From Verrucomicrobiales bacterium (GTDB taxonomy: Bacteria; Verrucomicrobiota; Verrucomicrobiia; Verrucomicrobiales; DEV007), in NCBI GenBank assembly GCA_029212615.1, contig JARGPJ010000007.1, forward strand, positions 196,354 through 260,353: a stretch of 64,000 nucleotides of DNA, read 5' to 3'. The first letter of the stretch is position 1. The number at the start of each line of letters is the position of its first letter. Positions 44,847 to 52,727 of this stretch are shown here, one piece after another. Under the pieces are notes generated by a model that did not search any database, had not been told where the DNA came from, and worked only from the letters and a program-made list of their open reading frames with translations. The translations under genes and the position numbers were made by a program.

Positions 44847-45329
44847 CTATTTTCCCTTCCTGCGGACCTCATCGTGTAGCGGCTCGAGGTCCGGATCCTT
44901 CAAGGCGCGTGTACGGTTTCGAGGGTCGAGGCCGATGGATTGATTGAGCCAGGTTAGGGCCGCCTCAGTGCGTCCGAGAGCAAGTTCGTAGCAGGCGATG
45001 TTGTAGAAATAGCATTGTTCGTCGCGCAGCGTTTCGGGACCGGTCTGAAGATGGTCGATTGCCTCCTGGGTGCGTCCCATGGCGTGGAGGCAATAGGCCC
45101 CCTGAATGAATCCGGCGTGGTTCTCAGGGTAAATATCACATAGCACTTCGCTGAGGGCGAGACCATCGTCATACTCCTTTCGGTCCAGCATGATAATGAT
45201 CCGCATTTCCTGCGCTTCGGGGCTGCCGCTTAACTCTGCGGGAAGGGCTTCGATTGCCTTCCATGCTTCATCGAACATCCCGAGGTCAATGTAGCCCCGT
45301 GTTTTTTCCAGCCAGGAGGGTTCGTCCAT
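44847..45329 (-). CDS. Soluble TPR protein
   Basis: This 160-residue protein is built of four TPR-like helical hairpins (for example AGFIQGAYCLHAMGRTQEAIDHL and YNIACYELALGRTEAALTWL). The end reads NRTRALKDPDLEPLHDEV, a common closing motif in TPR proteins (the 'ALKDPDLEPL' form). It has no signal peptide. It starts 6 bp after argS and is followed immediately by the esterase-like gene, so they are cotranscribed. Confidence 0.8.
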   Translation of the reverse strand: MDEPSWLEKTRGYIDLGMFDEAWKAIEALPAELSGSPEAQEMRIIIMLDRKEYDDGLALSEVLCDIYPENHAGFIQGAYCLHAMGRTQEAIDHLQTGPETLRDEQCYFYNIACYELALGRTEAALTWLNQSIGLDPRNRTRALKDPDLEPLHDEVRRKGK

Positions 45330-45335
45330 AAGGTC

Positions 45336-47066
45336 TCACATTTTTTCTGTCGTGCGGATGCCGAGCAGTCCGAGTCCACAGCGCAGGACTCGTCCTGTCA
45401 GTTCGCAAAGGGCAAGTCGTGTTTCCCTGACTGCGCCCTCTTCTTTTAAGACCGGGCAGGCTTCCCAAAAGCGGTGATAGGCCACCGCGAGTTCGTAAAG
45501 GTAGGTCGCGAGGGTGTTGGGTCGAAAATCGGAGAGGACAGCAGGAACCGTTTCAGCGAACTGGGCCAGTTTTAAGGTAAGGTCCTTCTCCGCATCGGCG
45601 GTAAGAGTCGGCTCTCCCTCTTTCACAAAATCGCTGCCCAGCTTCCGGAAGATTGCCCGTGTCCGGACATAGGCGTTGATGAGATAAGGGGCCGTGTTTC
45701 CTTTGAGCGCTAACATCGTATCCCAATCGAAGATGTAGTCGGTCATGCGGTATTGGCTGAGTTCAGCGTATTTCACTGAACCAATACCGATGATTTCGGC
45801 GATCTCCTGTTTCTCTTCATCGGAGAAATCAGGGTTCTTCTCATCGACGATCTTCAAGGCGCGTTCGACCGCTTCGTCGAGAACGTCAGCTAGTTGGACA
45901 GTGTCCCCGGAACGGGTCCGGAGCATCTTGCGGTCTTTTCCAAGTATGGAGCCGAAAGGAATAAACTGAAGATCCGCTTTCTGGCCACGCTGTTTTGCAA
46001 TGCGGAAGATTTGGTCAAAGTGAAGTTGCTGCGGAGCACCGACGACATACCAGATCGCGTCTGCCTTCAGTTCCTCGATGCGATAATCGATCGTCGCGAG
46101 GTCGGTCGTGGCATAAAGAAAGCCGCCGTCAGATTTCCGGATAAGTGCGGGCTTGTCGGCGAGTTGTTTTTCGTCAGGGAAGAAGACGCAGATGGCTCCG
46201 TCCGACTCCTCGGCGATTGCAGCGGCGAGGAGTGATTCAACGAGAGGAGCGAGCCGGTCGTTGTAGAAGCTTTCACCAAGCCAGAGGTCGAAATTGATAT
46301 CGAGCCGGTCATAGATTTTCTGCAGGCCGATCTTCGAAAGGTCAATGCAGCGCTCCCAGATGGCGAGATTCTCCTCGTTTCCGCCCTGTAGCTCAACGAG
46401 CTCGTTTTTGCAGTCTTCGCGAAGAGATTCATCGTCCTTTGTCCTGGCATTGACCTCGCGGTAGATTCGGAGAAGTTCCGGGATCGGGTCTGACTCAAGG
46501 GCCTCTTCGTTGAGCAGGTTTTTCCACCCCCAGAGAATCATGCCGAATTGAGTGCCCCAGTCTCCAATGTGATTATCTGCAATCACCTCGTGTCCCAGGA
46601 AATCTGCGATTCGCGTGAGGCTGTCACCAATGATGGTGCTTCGGATGTGGCCGACGTGCATCGGCTTCGCGACATTCGGGGCTGAAAAATCGGCGACGAT
46701 GGTGAGTGGCTTCTCTGCAACAGGGACGCCCAGTTTTTCTTCATCGGCGAGGAGTTGAGAGAGCTTCTCTTCGAGGAAGGTGGTTTTGAGCCGGAAATTA
46801 ATGAATCCGGGGCCGGCGATTTCAGGGGCTTCACTGACTTCGCCGCCGTCGAATGCTTCAATGATAGCTGCGGCGACCTCGCGGGGATTCCGCTTCACCT
46901 GCTTGGCGAGAATCATCGCGGCGTTTGACTGATAGTCGCCGAACTGGCGGTTTTGAGCTTGATCCACCTGTGCGACGAATCCTTCAGGGAGATCCGCAGC
47001 AAAGGGGCTTTCAGGAAGCGCCTTGTTTAAGCGGGCGGCGAGGATATCGGCAATCGTTGCGGACAT
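45336..47066 (-). CDS. argS: Arginyl-tRNA synthetase
   Basis: This is a 576-residue class I synthetase. The signature HVGH is at 137-140 in PNVAKPMHVGHIRSTI. The KMSK-equivalent loop reads DRKMLRTRSGDTVQL, the non-canonical form found in many ArgRS. The C-terminal DALR anticodon-binding domain ends GLGLLGIRTTEKM. It charges tRNA-Arg. The start is preceded by a pyrimidine-rich leader without a Shine-Dalgarno site. Confidence 0.96.
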   Translation of the reverse strand: MSATIADILAARLNKALPESPFAADLPEGFVAQVDQAQNRQFGDYQSNAAMILAKQVKRNPREVAAAIIEAFDGGEVSEAPEIAGPGFINFRLKTTFLEEKLSQLLADEEKLGVPVAEKPLTIVADFSAPNVAKPMHVGHIRSTIIGDSLTRIADFLGHEVIADNHIGDWGTQFGMILWGWKNLLNEEALESDPIPELLRIYREVNARTKDDESLREDCKNELVELQGGNEENLAIWERCIDLSKIGLQKIYDRLDINFDLWLGESFYNDRLAPLVESLLAAAIAEESDGAICVFFPDEKQLADKPALIRKSDGGFLYATTDLATIDYRIEELKADAIWYVVGAPQQLHFDQIFRIAKQRGQKADLQFIPFGSILGKDRKMLRTRSGDTVQLADVLDEAVERALKIVDEKNPDFSDEEKQEIAEIIGIGSVKYAELSQYRMTDYIFDWDTMLALKGNTAPYLINAYVRTRAIFRKLGSDFVKEGEPTLTADAEKDLTLKLAQFAETVPAVLSDFRPNTLATYLYELAVAYHRFWEACPVLKEEGAVRETRLALCELTGRVLRCGLGLLGIRTTEKM

Positions 47067-47094
47067 GGTAGTAGGAAAAAAGGGGGGCTGAATT

Positions 47095-47559
47095 TCAGGA
47101 AGTTGCCCGCTCGGTCAGAATCTCCATGATTCCCGCCGGGTCTTTGGAGGCACTCAGTAACTTGCGGGTCTCTGCACTGTTCAATGTCTTAGCAATCGCC
47201 GCGAGGGTTTTAAGATGGTTACCCTGTTGGTTTTCAGGGACGAGGAACAGGACGATGTAATGAACCGGGGCACAGTCGAGGGCGCAAAAATCGACTCCCT
47301 TCGTCGAGCGACCGAAAACCATGACGATTTCCTCAAGGTGAGGCAGTTTGGCATGAGGAATAGCGATGCCACCTCCGATGCCGGTGCTGCTGTGCTCTTC
47401 CCGCGCCTTGAGAGCTTCGAGGGCAGGATCGCGTTGCACCGTCGTGAGAGCCGATGTCTCAACGAGGTGATCCACCAGCTCTACGATGGCAGGCCAGTGC
47501 TCTTCGGATTGCATCTCTGCAATTATCCGCTCAGGAGTGAGTCGTTCAGCCAGAGTCAT
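47095..47559 (-). CDS. PTS EIIA (fructose/nitrogen-regulatory PtsN family)
   Basis: This 154-residue protein has the EIIA-fru/Ntr fold with the phosphorylated histidine at 69 in GIAIPHAKL and the KGVDFCALDCAPVHYIVLFLVP core. Such proteins act in a regulatory phosphorelay or in fructose uptake. No EIIB or EIIC gene is near, which favours a regulatory PtsN-like role. It lies 28 bp before argS on the same strand. Confidence 0.88.
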   Translation of the reverse strand: MTLAERLTPERIIAEMQSEEHWPAIVELVDHLVETSALTTVQRDPALEALKAREEHSSTGIGGGIAIPHAKLPHLEEIVMVFGRSTKGVDFCALDCAPVHYIVLFLVPENQQGNHLKTLAAIAKTLNSAETRKLLSASKDPAGIMEILTERATS

Positions 47560-47699
47560 GTTTCATGGGGAGGCGAGTGCCTCGGGAAGGGAGGGCGACC
47601 ATAATCTCGTGAAGAGTAGGATCAAGGCGGTTTTTGCCCCTTGCAGCTTTACATTCCGGCGTTCTCCGCTCCATTGAATTCCTGATTCCCCTCTATTCT

Positions 47700-48185
47700 A
47701 TGAGCCCGCGAATTCTCTTTGTCTGCACCGGAAACGTCTGCCGCAGCCCGATGGCTGAGGGGCTCTTTCGTGATCTTGCTCAAGGAGCTAATATTGAGGT
47801 TGAGGTGGCATCTGCCGGACTCGGCGCGATGGAGGACCATCCGCCAAGTCGGAATTCGGTTATTGCGATGCAGGAGAAGGGGATTGATATCACTCATCAG
47901 CGGAGTCAGATGATTACTCCTGAGATGATTGATCGTTACACCCACATCTTCGGCATGGGAGAGGGGCATATCGATACGATTCGAGCTTATTTTCCTCACA
48001 GTCTTGAAAAGACCTTCGTCCTTCGGGAATTTGTCGCGAAAGACGAATACGATCTAAATGTCCCTGATCCGATCGGTGGTGACCTCGACGAATACCAGCT
48101 GACACGTGACCTCATTAGCGAGGCGATGCCGTCGATTCTGAGTTTTGTCACGACCGGGGATCCCACACCGCGGGCGGCAGACTGA
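47700..48185 (+). CDS. Low-molecular-weight protein tyrosine phosphatase / arsenate reductase family
   Basis: This 161-residue protein begins with the active-site loop C9-TGNVC-R15-S16 in LFVCTGNVCRSPMAEGL. The general acid lies in LNVPDPIGG, close to the usual DP motif. Such enzymes dephosphorylate tyrosine on exopolysaccharide kinases or act in stress control; in this phylum the gene often neighbours rpiB. The next gene is an rpiB-glyA fusion. The start at 47700 matches the family N-terminus; the frame is open to 47634. Confidence 0.9.
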   Translation: MSPRILFVCTGNVCRSPMAEGLFRDLAQGANIEVEVASAGLGAMEDHPPSRNSVIAMQEKGIDITHQRSQMITPEMIDRYTHIFGMGEGHIDTIRAYFPHSLEKTFVLREFVAKDEYDLNVPDPIGGDLDEYQLTRDLISEAMPSILSFVTTGDPTPRAAD

Positions 48186-48292
48186 TTTGTTCTCCGCGGG
48201 CGGAATGGAACATCTTTTGACTTTTCGAGCCTCCCGCTCTAGCTAACGCTTTGCTTTGCTTTCTTAAGCTACGTTTCCTGTCTCTAAAACTC

Positions 48293-49984
48293 ATGGATAA
48301 ACCCACCCTCATTATTGGAACCGACCACGGCGGTTTTGAACTGAAAGAAGCTGTCGTCGCACATCTTAAAAGCGGCGGCTATGATGTCGAAGACATCGGC
48401 TGTTTTTCAAAAGAGTCTGTCGATTACCCCGACTATGCGAATGCGGTGGCGCAGTCGGTGGTTTCAGGTAAGAAGGATCTCGGCATTCTTTGCTGCACCA
48501 CCGGCATCGGGATGTCGGTCGCGGCGAACCGCTACCCAGGTATTCAGTCAGCTGTTGTTACCGATGTAGAGCTTGCTGCAAAAACCCGTGTCCATAACAA
48601 TACCAATGTCCTTTGTCTGGCCGGTGATTTTACCAGTGCCGAAGAAGCCGGTGCGATTGTTGACGCCTGGCTCGGTGCGGAATTTGATGGAGGTGGTCGC
48701 CATGAGCGCCGCGTGCAGAAGATGAATTCCTGTGGAGCTGCTGTCAGCGCCCCGAATGTGGCGGTGACTGATCCCGAAATCTATTCAGTGATTCAGGAAG
48801 AGGAAGCGCGTCAGGCTGGTAACATTGAGCTGATCGCCTCTGAGAACTTCGCTTCGAAAGCTGTTCAGCAGGCCCAGGGGAGCTGCCTCACCAACAAGTA
48901 TGCTGAGGGCTACCCGGGAAAACGCTGGTATGGAGGATGTGAGAATGTCGATGTTGCCGAGTCTCTCGCCATTGAACGGGCCAAGGAGCTCTTCGGAGCT
49001 GGATTCGCCAACGTTCAGCCTCACTCAGGTTCTCAGGCGAATGCTGCTGTCTATTTCAGCGTGCTGGAACCCGGTGATAAAATTCTCACGATGGATCTCT
49101 CTCATGGTGGTCACCTCACTCATGGGCACTTTGCGAACTTTTCCGGTAAGTTGTACGAAGTGCAGCACTATGGGGTTTCTCAGGAAGAAGAGACGATCGA
49201 CTACGACCTCCTTGCGAAAGCGGCGGAAGAGTATAAGCCGAAAATGATCACGGCGGGAGCATCCGCCTATTCCCGCGTGATTGACTTCAAGCGGATGCGT
49301 GAAATTGCGGACTCCGTCGGTGCCTACCTCTTTGTTGATATGGCCCACATCGCCGGTCTGGTTGCTGCAGGGGTTCACCCCTCTCCGATTGAGCATGCTC
49401 ATTTTATTACGACGACCACTCACAAGAGTTTGCGTGGACCTCGTGGTGGATTGATCCTCACCAACGATGCGGACCTGGCTAAGAAAGTCGACTCGCTTGT
49501 TTTTCCGGGGATCCAGGGCGGACCGCTCATGCATGTTATTGCCGCCAAGGCAGTTTGTTTTCACGAGGCTCTCCAGCCGGGCTTCAAAGCTTATCAGGAG
49601 CAGATTGTTAAGAATGCAAAAGCGCTCGCGGCAAAGTTGGAGTCGCTTGGCTATCGCATTATTTCCGGCGGGACAGACAACCATCTCTTCATGATTGACC
49701 TTCGTCCGTCGGGGTTGAATGGGAAAATTGTCCAGGAAACGCTCGATAAAGCCGGTATCACCGTGAACAAGAACTCGATTCCTTTCGATACGGAAAGCCC
49801 GTTTAAGGGTGGTGGCATCCGCATCGGAACTCCTGCCGTCACGACCCGCGGCATGAAAGAGGCGGAGATGGATACCGTCGGACAGTTGATTCACGATGCG
49901 ATCACTCATCGTGAGGACGCTGGAAAACTTGAGGAACTTCGTCTCAGGGTAAAAGCGATAAACGAAGACTTTCCTCTTCCCTGA
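48293..49984 (+). CDS. rpiB-glyA: Fusion of ribose-5-phosphate isomerase B and serine hydroxymethyltransferase
   Basis: This 563-residue protein joins two complete enzymes. Residues 1-143 are RpiB ([13 protein letters not shown]; active cysteine C68 in [11 protein letters not shown]101 in RVHNNTN). They end with [11 protein letters not shown], where free RpiB normally stops. A 12-residue linker leads to SHMT (about 156-563) with ENFAS, HSGSQAN and PLP lysine K378 in [14 protein letters not shown]. RpiB interconverts ribose-5-P and ribulose-5-P; SHMT makes glycine and one-carbon units. No stop or frameshift separates them. An ATG at 48722 could give free SHMT but has no Shine-Dalgarno site. 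Confidence 0.93.
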   Translation: MDKPTLIIGTDHGGFELKEAVVAHLKSGGYDVEDIGCFSKESVDYPDYANAVAQSVVSGKKDLGILCCTTGIGMSVAANRYPGIQSAVVTDVELAAKTRVHNNTNVLCLAGDFTSAEEAGAIVDAWLGAEFDGGGRHERRVQKMNSCGAAVSAPNVAVTDPEIYSVIQEEEARQAGNIELIASENFASKAVQQAQGSCLTNKYAEGYPGKRWYGGCENVDVAESLAIERAKELFGAGFANVQPHSGSQANAAVYFSVLEPGDKILTMDLSHGGHLTHGHFANFSGKLYEVQHYGVSQEEETIDYDLLAKAAEEYKPKMITAGASAYSRVIDFKRMREIADSVGAYLFVDMAHIAGLVAAGVHPSPIEHAHFITTTTHKSLRGPRGGLILTNDADLAKKVDSLVFPGIQGGPLMHVIAAKAVCFHEALQPGFKAYQEQIVKNAKALAAKLESLGYRIISGGTDNHLFMIDLRPSGLNGKIVQETLDKAGITVNKNSIPFDTESPFKGGGIRIGTPAVTTRGMKEAEMDTVGQLIHDAITHREDAGKLEELRLRVKAINEDFPLP

Positions 49985-50011
49985 TTCCTGCGTTCATTAT
50001 CCTTCCAATTT

Positions 50012-50050
50012 AAACAGGGTTAGGTCGTTGATCTAACCCTGTTTTGTTTT
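50012..50050 (+). terminator. Intrinsic terminator of rpiB-glyA
   Basis: AAACAGGGTTAG pairs perfectly with CTAACCCTGTTT around a 10-nt loop and runs into a T-rich tail (TTTTGTTTTT). It is a textbook terminator 30 bp after the stop. Confidence 0.88.
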
Positions 50051-50202
50051 TCGGAATCATTAAAGTTGCGCTTAATTCGCTCAAGTTGGTCTTTTTTGGT
50101 TGTAAGTGACGCAAAAATTGCCATTTTCGAGCAAAGTAGGCAATATTTCGATTGCTAAAGCTTCGAAAATTGCGATTTTATCCGAAACCAACCCATATCC
50201 CC

Positions 50203-51951
50203 ATGGCAAAACAAAAAGAAATCGAACTCGACGGCGCACAGGCGCTTATTAAGACACTGGACAGCCTCGGCGTCGAGTATGTCTTCGGTTACTCAGGAGG
50301 TGCTGCGCTTCCTATTTTTGATGCACTCGAAACGGTCGAGTCGAACATGAAGTTCGTGCTGACCCGTCATGAGCAGGGCGCCTGTCACATGGCGGACGGA
50401 TATGCGCGGGCGACAGGAAAGCCGGCGGTGGTTCTCGTGACTTCGGGTCCGGGTGCCGGAAATACGATTACCGGAATCATGACGGCGCAGATGGATTCTG
50501 TTCCCATGATCATTGTGACGGGGCAGCAGGTGACCTGGATGCTTGGAAAAGATGCGTTTCAGGAAGCTGATATCTTTGGCATCACGATCCCGGTGGTGAA
50601 GCATAACTATCTCGTTCGTGAAACGAATGATCTCCCCCGGGTTGCCAAAGAGGCTTACCACATTTCGACGACGGGTCGACCCGGCCCTGTCCTGATCGAT
50701 GTGCCGAAGAATATCAGTCAGTCTGCGTTCACGGCCGATTTTGAAGACGAGCTTGCCGCTGAGTTGTATCTGCCGGGTTATAAGCCCGAGAAGGCCTTGG
50801 ATGTCGATGAAGTTTCGATTGAGGAAGCGGCCCGTTTGCTCAACCTCGCGAAGAAGCCGCTCATTCTCGCCGGTCATGGAGCGATGATTGCAGGTGCTGA
50901 AAGCGAGCTCATGGAGATGGCGAATAAGCTCGAATGTCCGGTCACCATGACCTTACTCGGTAAAGGTGTCTTCCCCGAGTCTCATCCGCTTTCTCTCGGC
51001 ATGCTCGGAATGCACGGCACTGCTTACGCCAACAAAGCGGTTTGTGAATGCGATCTGATCTTTAATATCGGGTCACGATTTGACGACCGGATCATTGGGC
51101 AGGCTGATAAGTTTGGCGCGCAGGCGAAGATCATTCACGTGGATATCGACATCGCTGAGATGGGCAAAATGATTGTTCCGGATGTGGAAGTGGTCGGTGA
51201 CGCCAAGGCGGTTCTCCAGAAGCTTCTTCCCCTCGTCGAGAAAGCAGATCATGCTGACTGGCTTGAGCATTTGAACGGCTACAAAAAGAAATTCCCGCTT
51301 GGCTACAAGAAGCAGGGTGGCCTTCGTATGCAGCAGGTTCTTGATGAAATTCACGACCTCACGGACGGTAATGCGATTATTTCCACGGATGTTGGTCAGC
51401 ACCAGATGTGGGCCGCCCAGTTTTATACGAACGACGCGTCCTTCAAGTGGCTCAGCTCTGGCGGTGCCGGGACGATGGGATTCGGATTCCCGGCAGCGAT
51501 CGGTGCTCAGTTCGCCTGTCCTGATGAAACAGTGATTTCGGTATCAGGAGACGGTGGTTTCCAGATGACATTGTGTGAACTGGCGACTGCGGTGATTCAC
51601 AAACTTCCGATTAAGATTCTCGTATTGAACAATCATTACCTTGGGATGGTTCGCCAGTGGCAGGAGCTCTTCTTCGACAATCGTGAAAGCGGAGTGGACC
51701 TCGAAGGTAACCCTGACTTTGTGAAACTGGCTGAAGCCTACGGTGCGAAGGGGATTAACATTAAGCGTCCCGCCGATGTTCGTAAAAAGCTTCAGGAGGC
51801 CCTCGACTACAATGATGGTCCTGTGGTCATTAATGCTGAGTGTATCAAGACGGACAACGTGTTCCCGATGATTCCGGCAGGCGCTGCACTTGAAGACATG
51901 CTCATTGAGCCACCCAAATACAAGATGGAGAAGCCGGTTGGCTCGACATAA
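50203..51951 (+). CDS. ilvB: Acetolactate synthase, large catalytic subunit
   Basis: This 582-residue ThDP enzyme makes acetolactate or acetohydroxybutyrate for valine, leucine and isoleucine. It has ThDP glutamate segment FVLTRHEQGACHMADGYAR (split over two elements), FAD-domain sequences, and the ThDP-Mg motif GDGGFQMTLCELATA ... NNHYLGMVRQWQ. The start at 50203 (AKQKEIELDGAQ) matches the family; the frame is open to 50152. The small subunit gene follows after 120 bp. Confidence 0.95.
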   Translation: MAKQKEIELDGAQALIKTLDSLGVEYVFGYSGGAALPIFDALETVESNMKFVLTRHEQGACHMADGYARATGKPAVVLVTSGPGAGNTITGIMTAQMDSVPMIIVTGQQVTWMLGKDAFQEADIFGITIPVVKHNYLVRETNDLPRVAKEAYHISTTGRPGPVLIDVPKNISQSAFTADFEDELAAELYLPGYKPEKALDVDEVSIEEAARLLNLAKKPLILAGHGAMIAGAESELMEMANKLECPVTMTLLGKGVFPESHPLSLGMLGMHGTAYANKAVCECDLIFNIGSRFDDRIIGQADKFGAQAKIIHVDIDIAEMGKMIVPDVEVVGDAKAVLQKLLPLVEKADHADWLEHLNGYKKKFPLGYKKQGGLRMQQVLDEIHDLTDGNAIISTDVGQHQMWAAQFYTNDASFKWLSSGGAGTMGFGFPAAIGAQFACPDETVISVSGDGGFQMTLCELATAVIHKLPIKILVLNNHYLGMVRQWQELFFDNRESGVDLEGNPDFVKLAEAYGAKGINIKRPADVRKKLQEALDYNDGPVVINAECIKTDNVFPMIPAGAALEDMLIEPPKYKMEKPVGST

Positions 51952-52071
51952 CCGCCGGAGCCGTTTGGGTTGAGATGGAGAGGAGTCGAGAATGCTCTTC
52001 TCTATTGATTTCTCTTTCTTCTCAAGATTCTCTCCTTCTTTCTTTACTACATAACTTTTTCCCCAAAAAAA

Positions 52072-52617
52072 ATGAGCCGAACTATTACTACTACTGACGA
52101 GAAGCCGGCAATACGCCCCGACTTGATCGGCGGCCATACTCTCAGCATGTTTGTGAACAACCAGCCGGGTGTTCTCATGCGGATTTGTCAGATTTTCGCA
52201 CGACGTGCTTATAACATCGATTCACTGGTTGTTTCGCAGGGACGTGACCCGCGATTCTCCCGACTGACCTTAGGTATCAGCGGTGATCCCGCAGGGCTTT
52301 CCCAGATCATTTTGCAGTGCGATAAATTGATTGATGTGATTCATTGCTTTGAGCATACGCCGGATGATTCCGTAACCCGTGAGATGGCCCTCGTTAAAGT
52401 GGGTGTTGATGGCGGTGAGAAGCGGACTGAGGTGCTTCAGATCGTAGAGCACTTTGGCGGTAAAACCGTCGACATGAGCGAAGGTTCCATGATTGTTCGA
52501 GTCGAAGGGGCGAGTGACAAGGTGGATGCAGCGATTCGCCTTCTCACGAACTACGATATCATCGAAACCGTGAGAACCGGTAAGGTGGTGATGGCTCGTG
52601 GCGAGCAGTCGACCTGA
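52072..52617 (+). CDS. ilvN: Acetolactate synthase, small regulatory subunit
   Basis: This 181-residue protein has an ACT domain at about 22-95 (HTLSMFVNNQPGVLMRICQIFARRAYNIDSL, split) and the C-terminal ALS_ss_C domain. It binds valine and gives feedback control to IlvB. A long pyrimidine-rich leader (about 51995-52060) and seven adenines precede the ATG; there is no Shine-Dalgarno site. Confidence 0.94.
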   Translation: MSRTITTTDEKPAIRPDLIGGHTLSMFVNNQPGVLMRICQIFARRAYNIDSLVVSQGRDPRFSRLTLGISGDPAGLSQIILQCDKLIDVIHCFEHTPDDSVTREMALVKVGVDGGEKRTEVLQIVEHFGGKTVDMSEGSMIVRVEGASDKVDAAIRLLTNYDIIETVRTGKVVMARGEQST

Positions 52618-52647
52618 CCGTTCATCCCTTCTATTGATTTATTGAAG

Positions 52648-52678
52648 AAGGCGGAGCTTGTGCTCCGCCTTTTTTTTG
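52648..52678 (+). terminator. Intrinsic terminator of ilvBN
   Basis: AAGGCGGAGC pairs perfectly with GCTCCGCCTT around a 4-nt TTGT loop, followed by eight T residues. It lies 30 bp after the ilvN stop. Confidence 0.93.
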
Positions 52679-52727
52679 ACTGGGAAGTAGTTGCTGATCG
52701 TCGTGATCAGTGAGTAATCTTTATCCC

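Noticed and set aside
49025-49909. 294-codon open frame antisense to glyA
   Set aside because: It lies entirely inside the SHMT domain in the opposite strand and encodes no recognisable motif; a shadow frame caused by codon bias.
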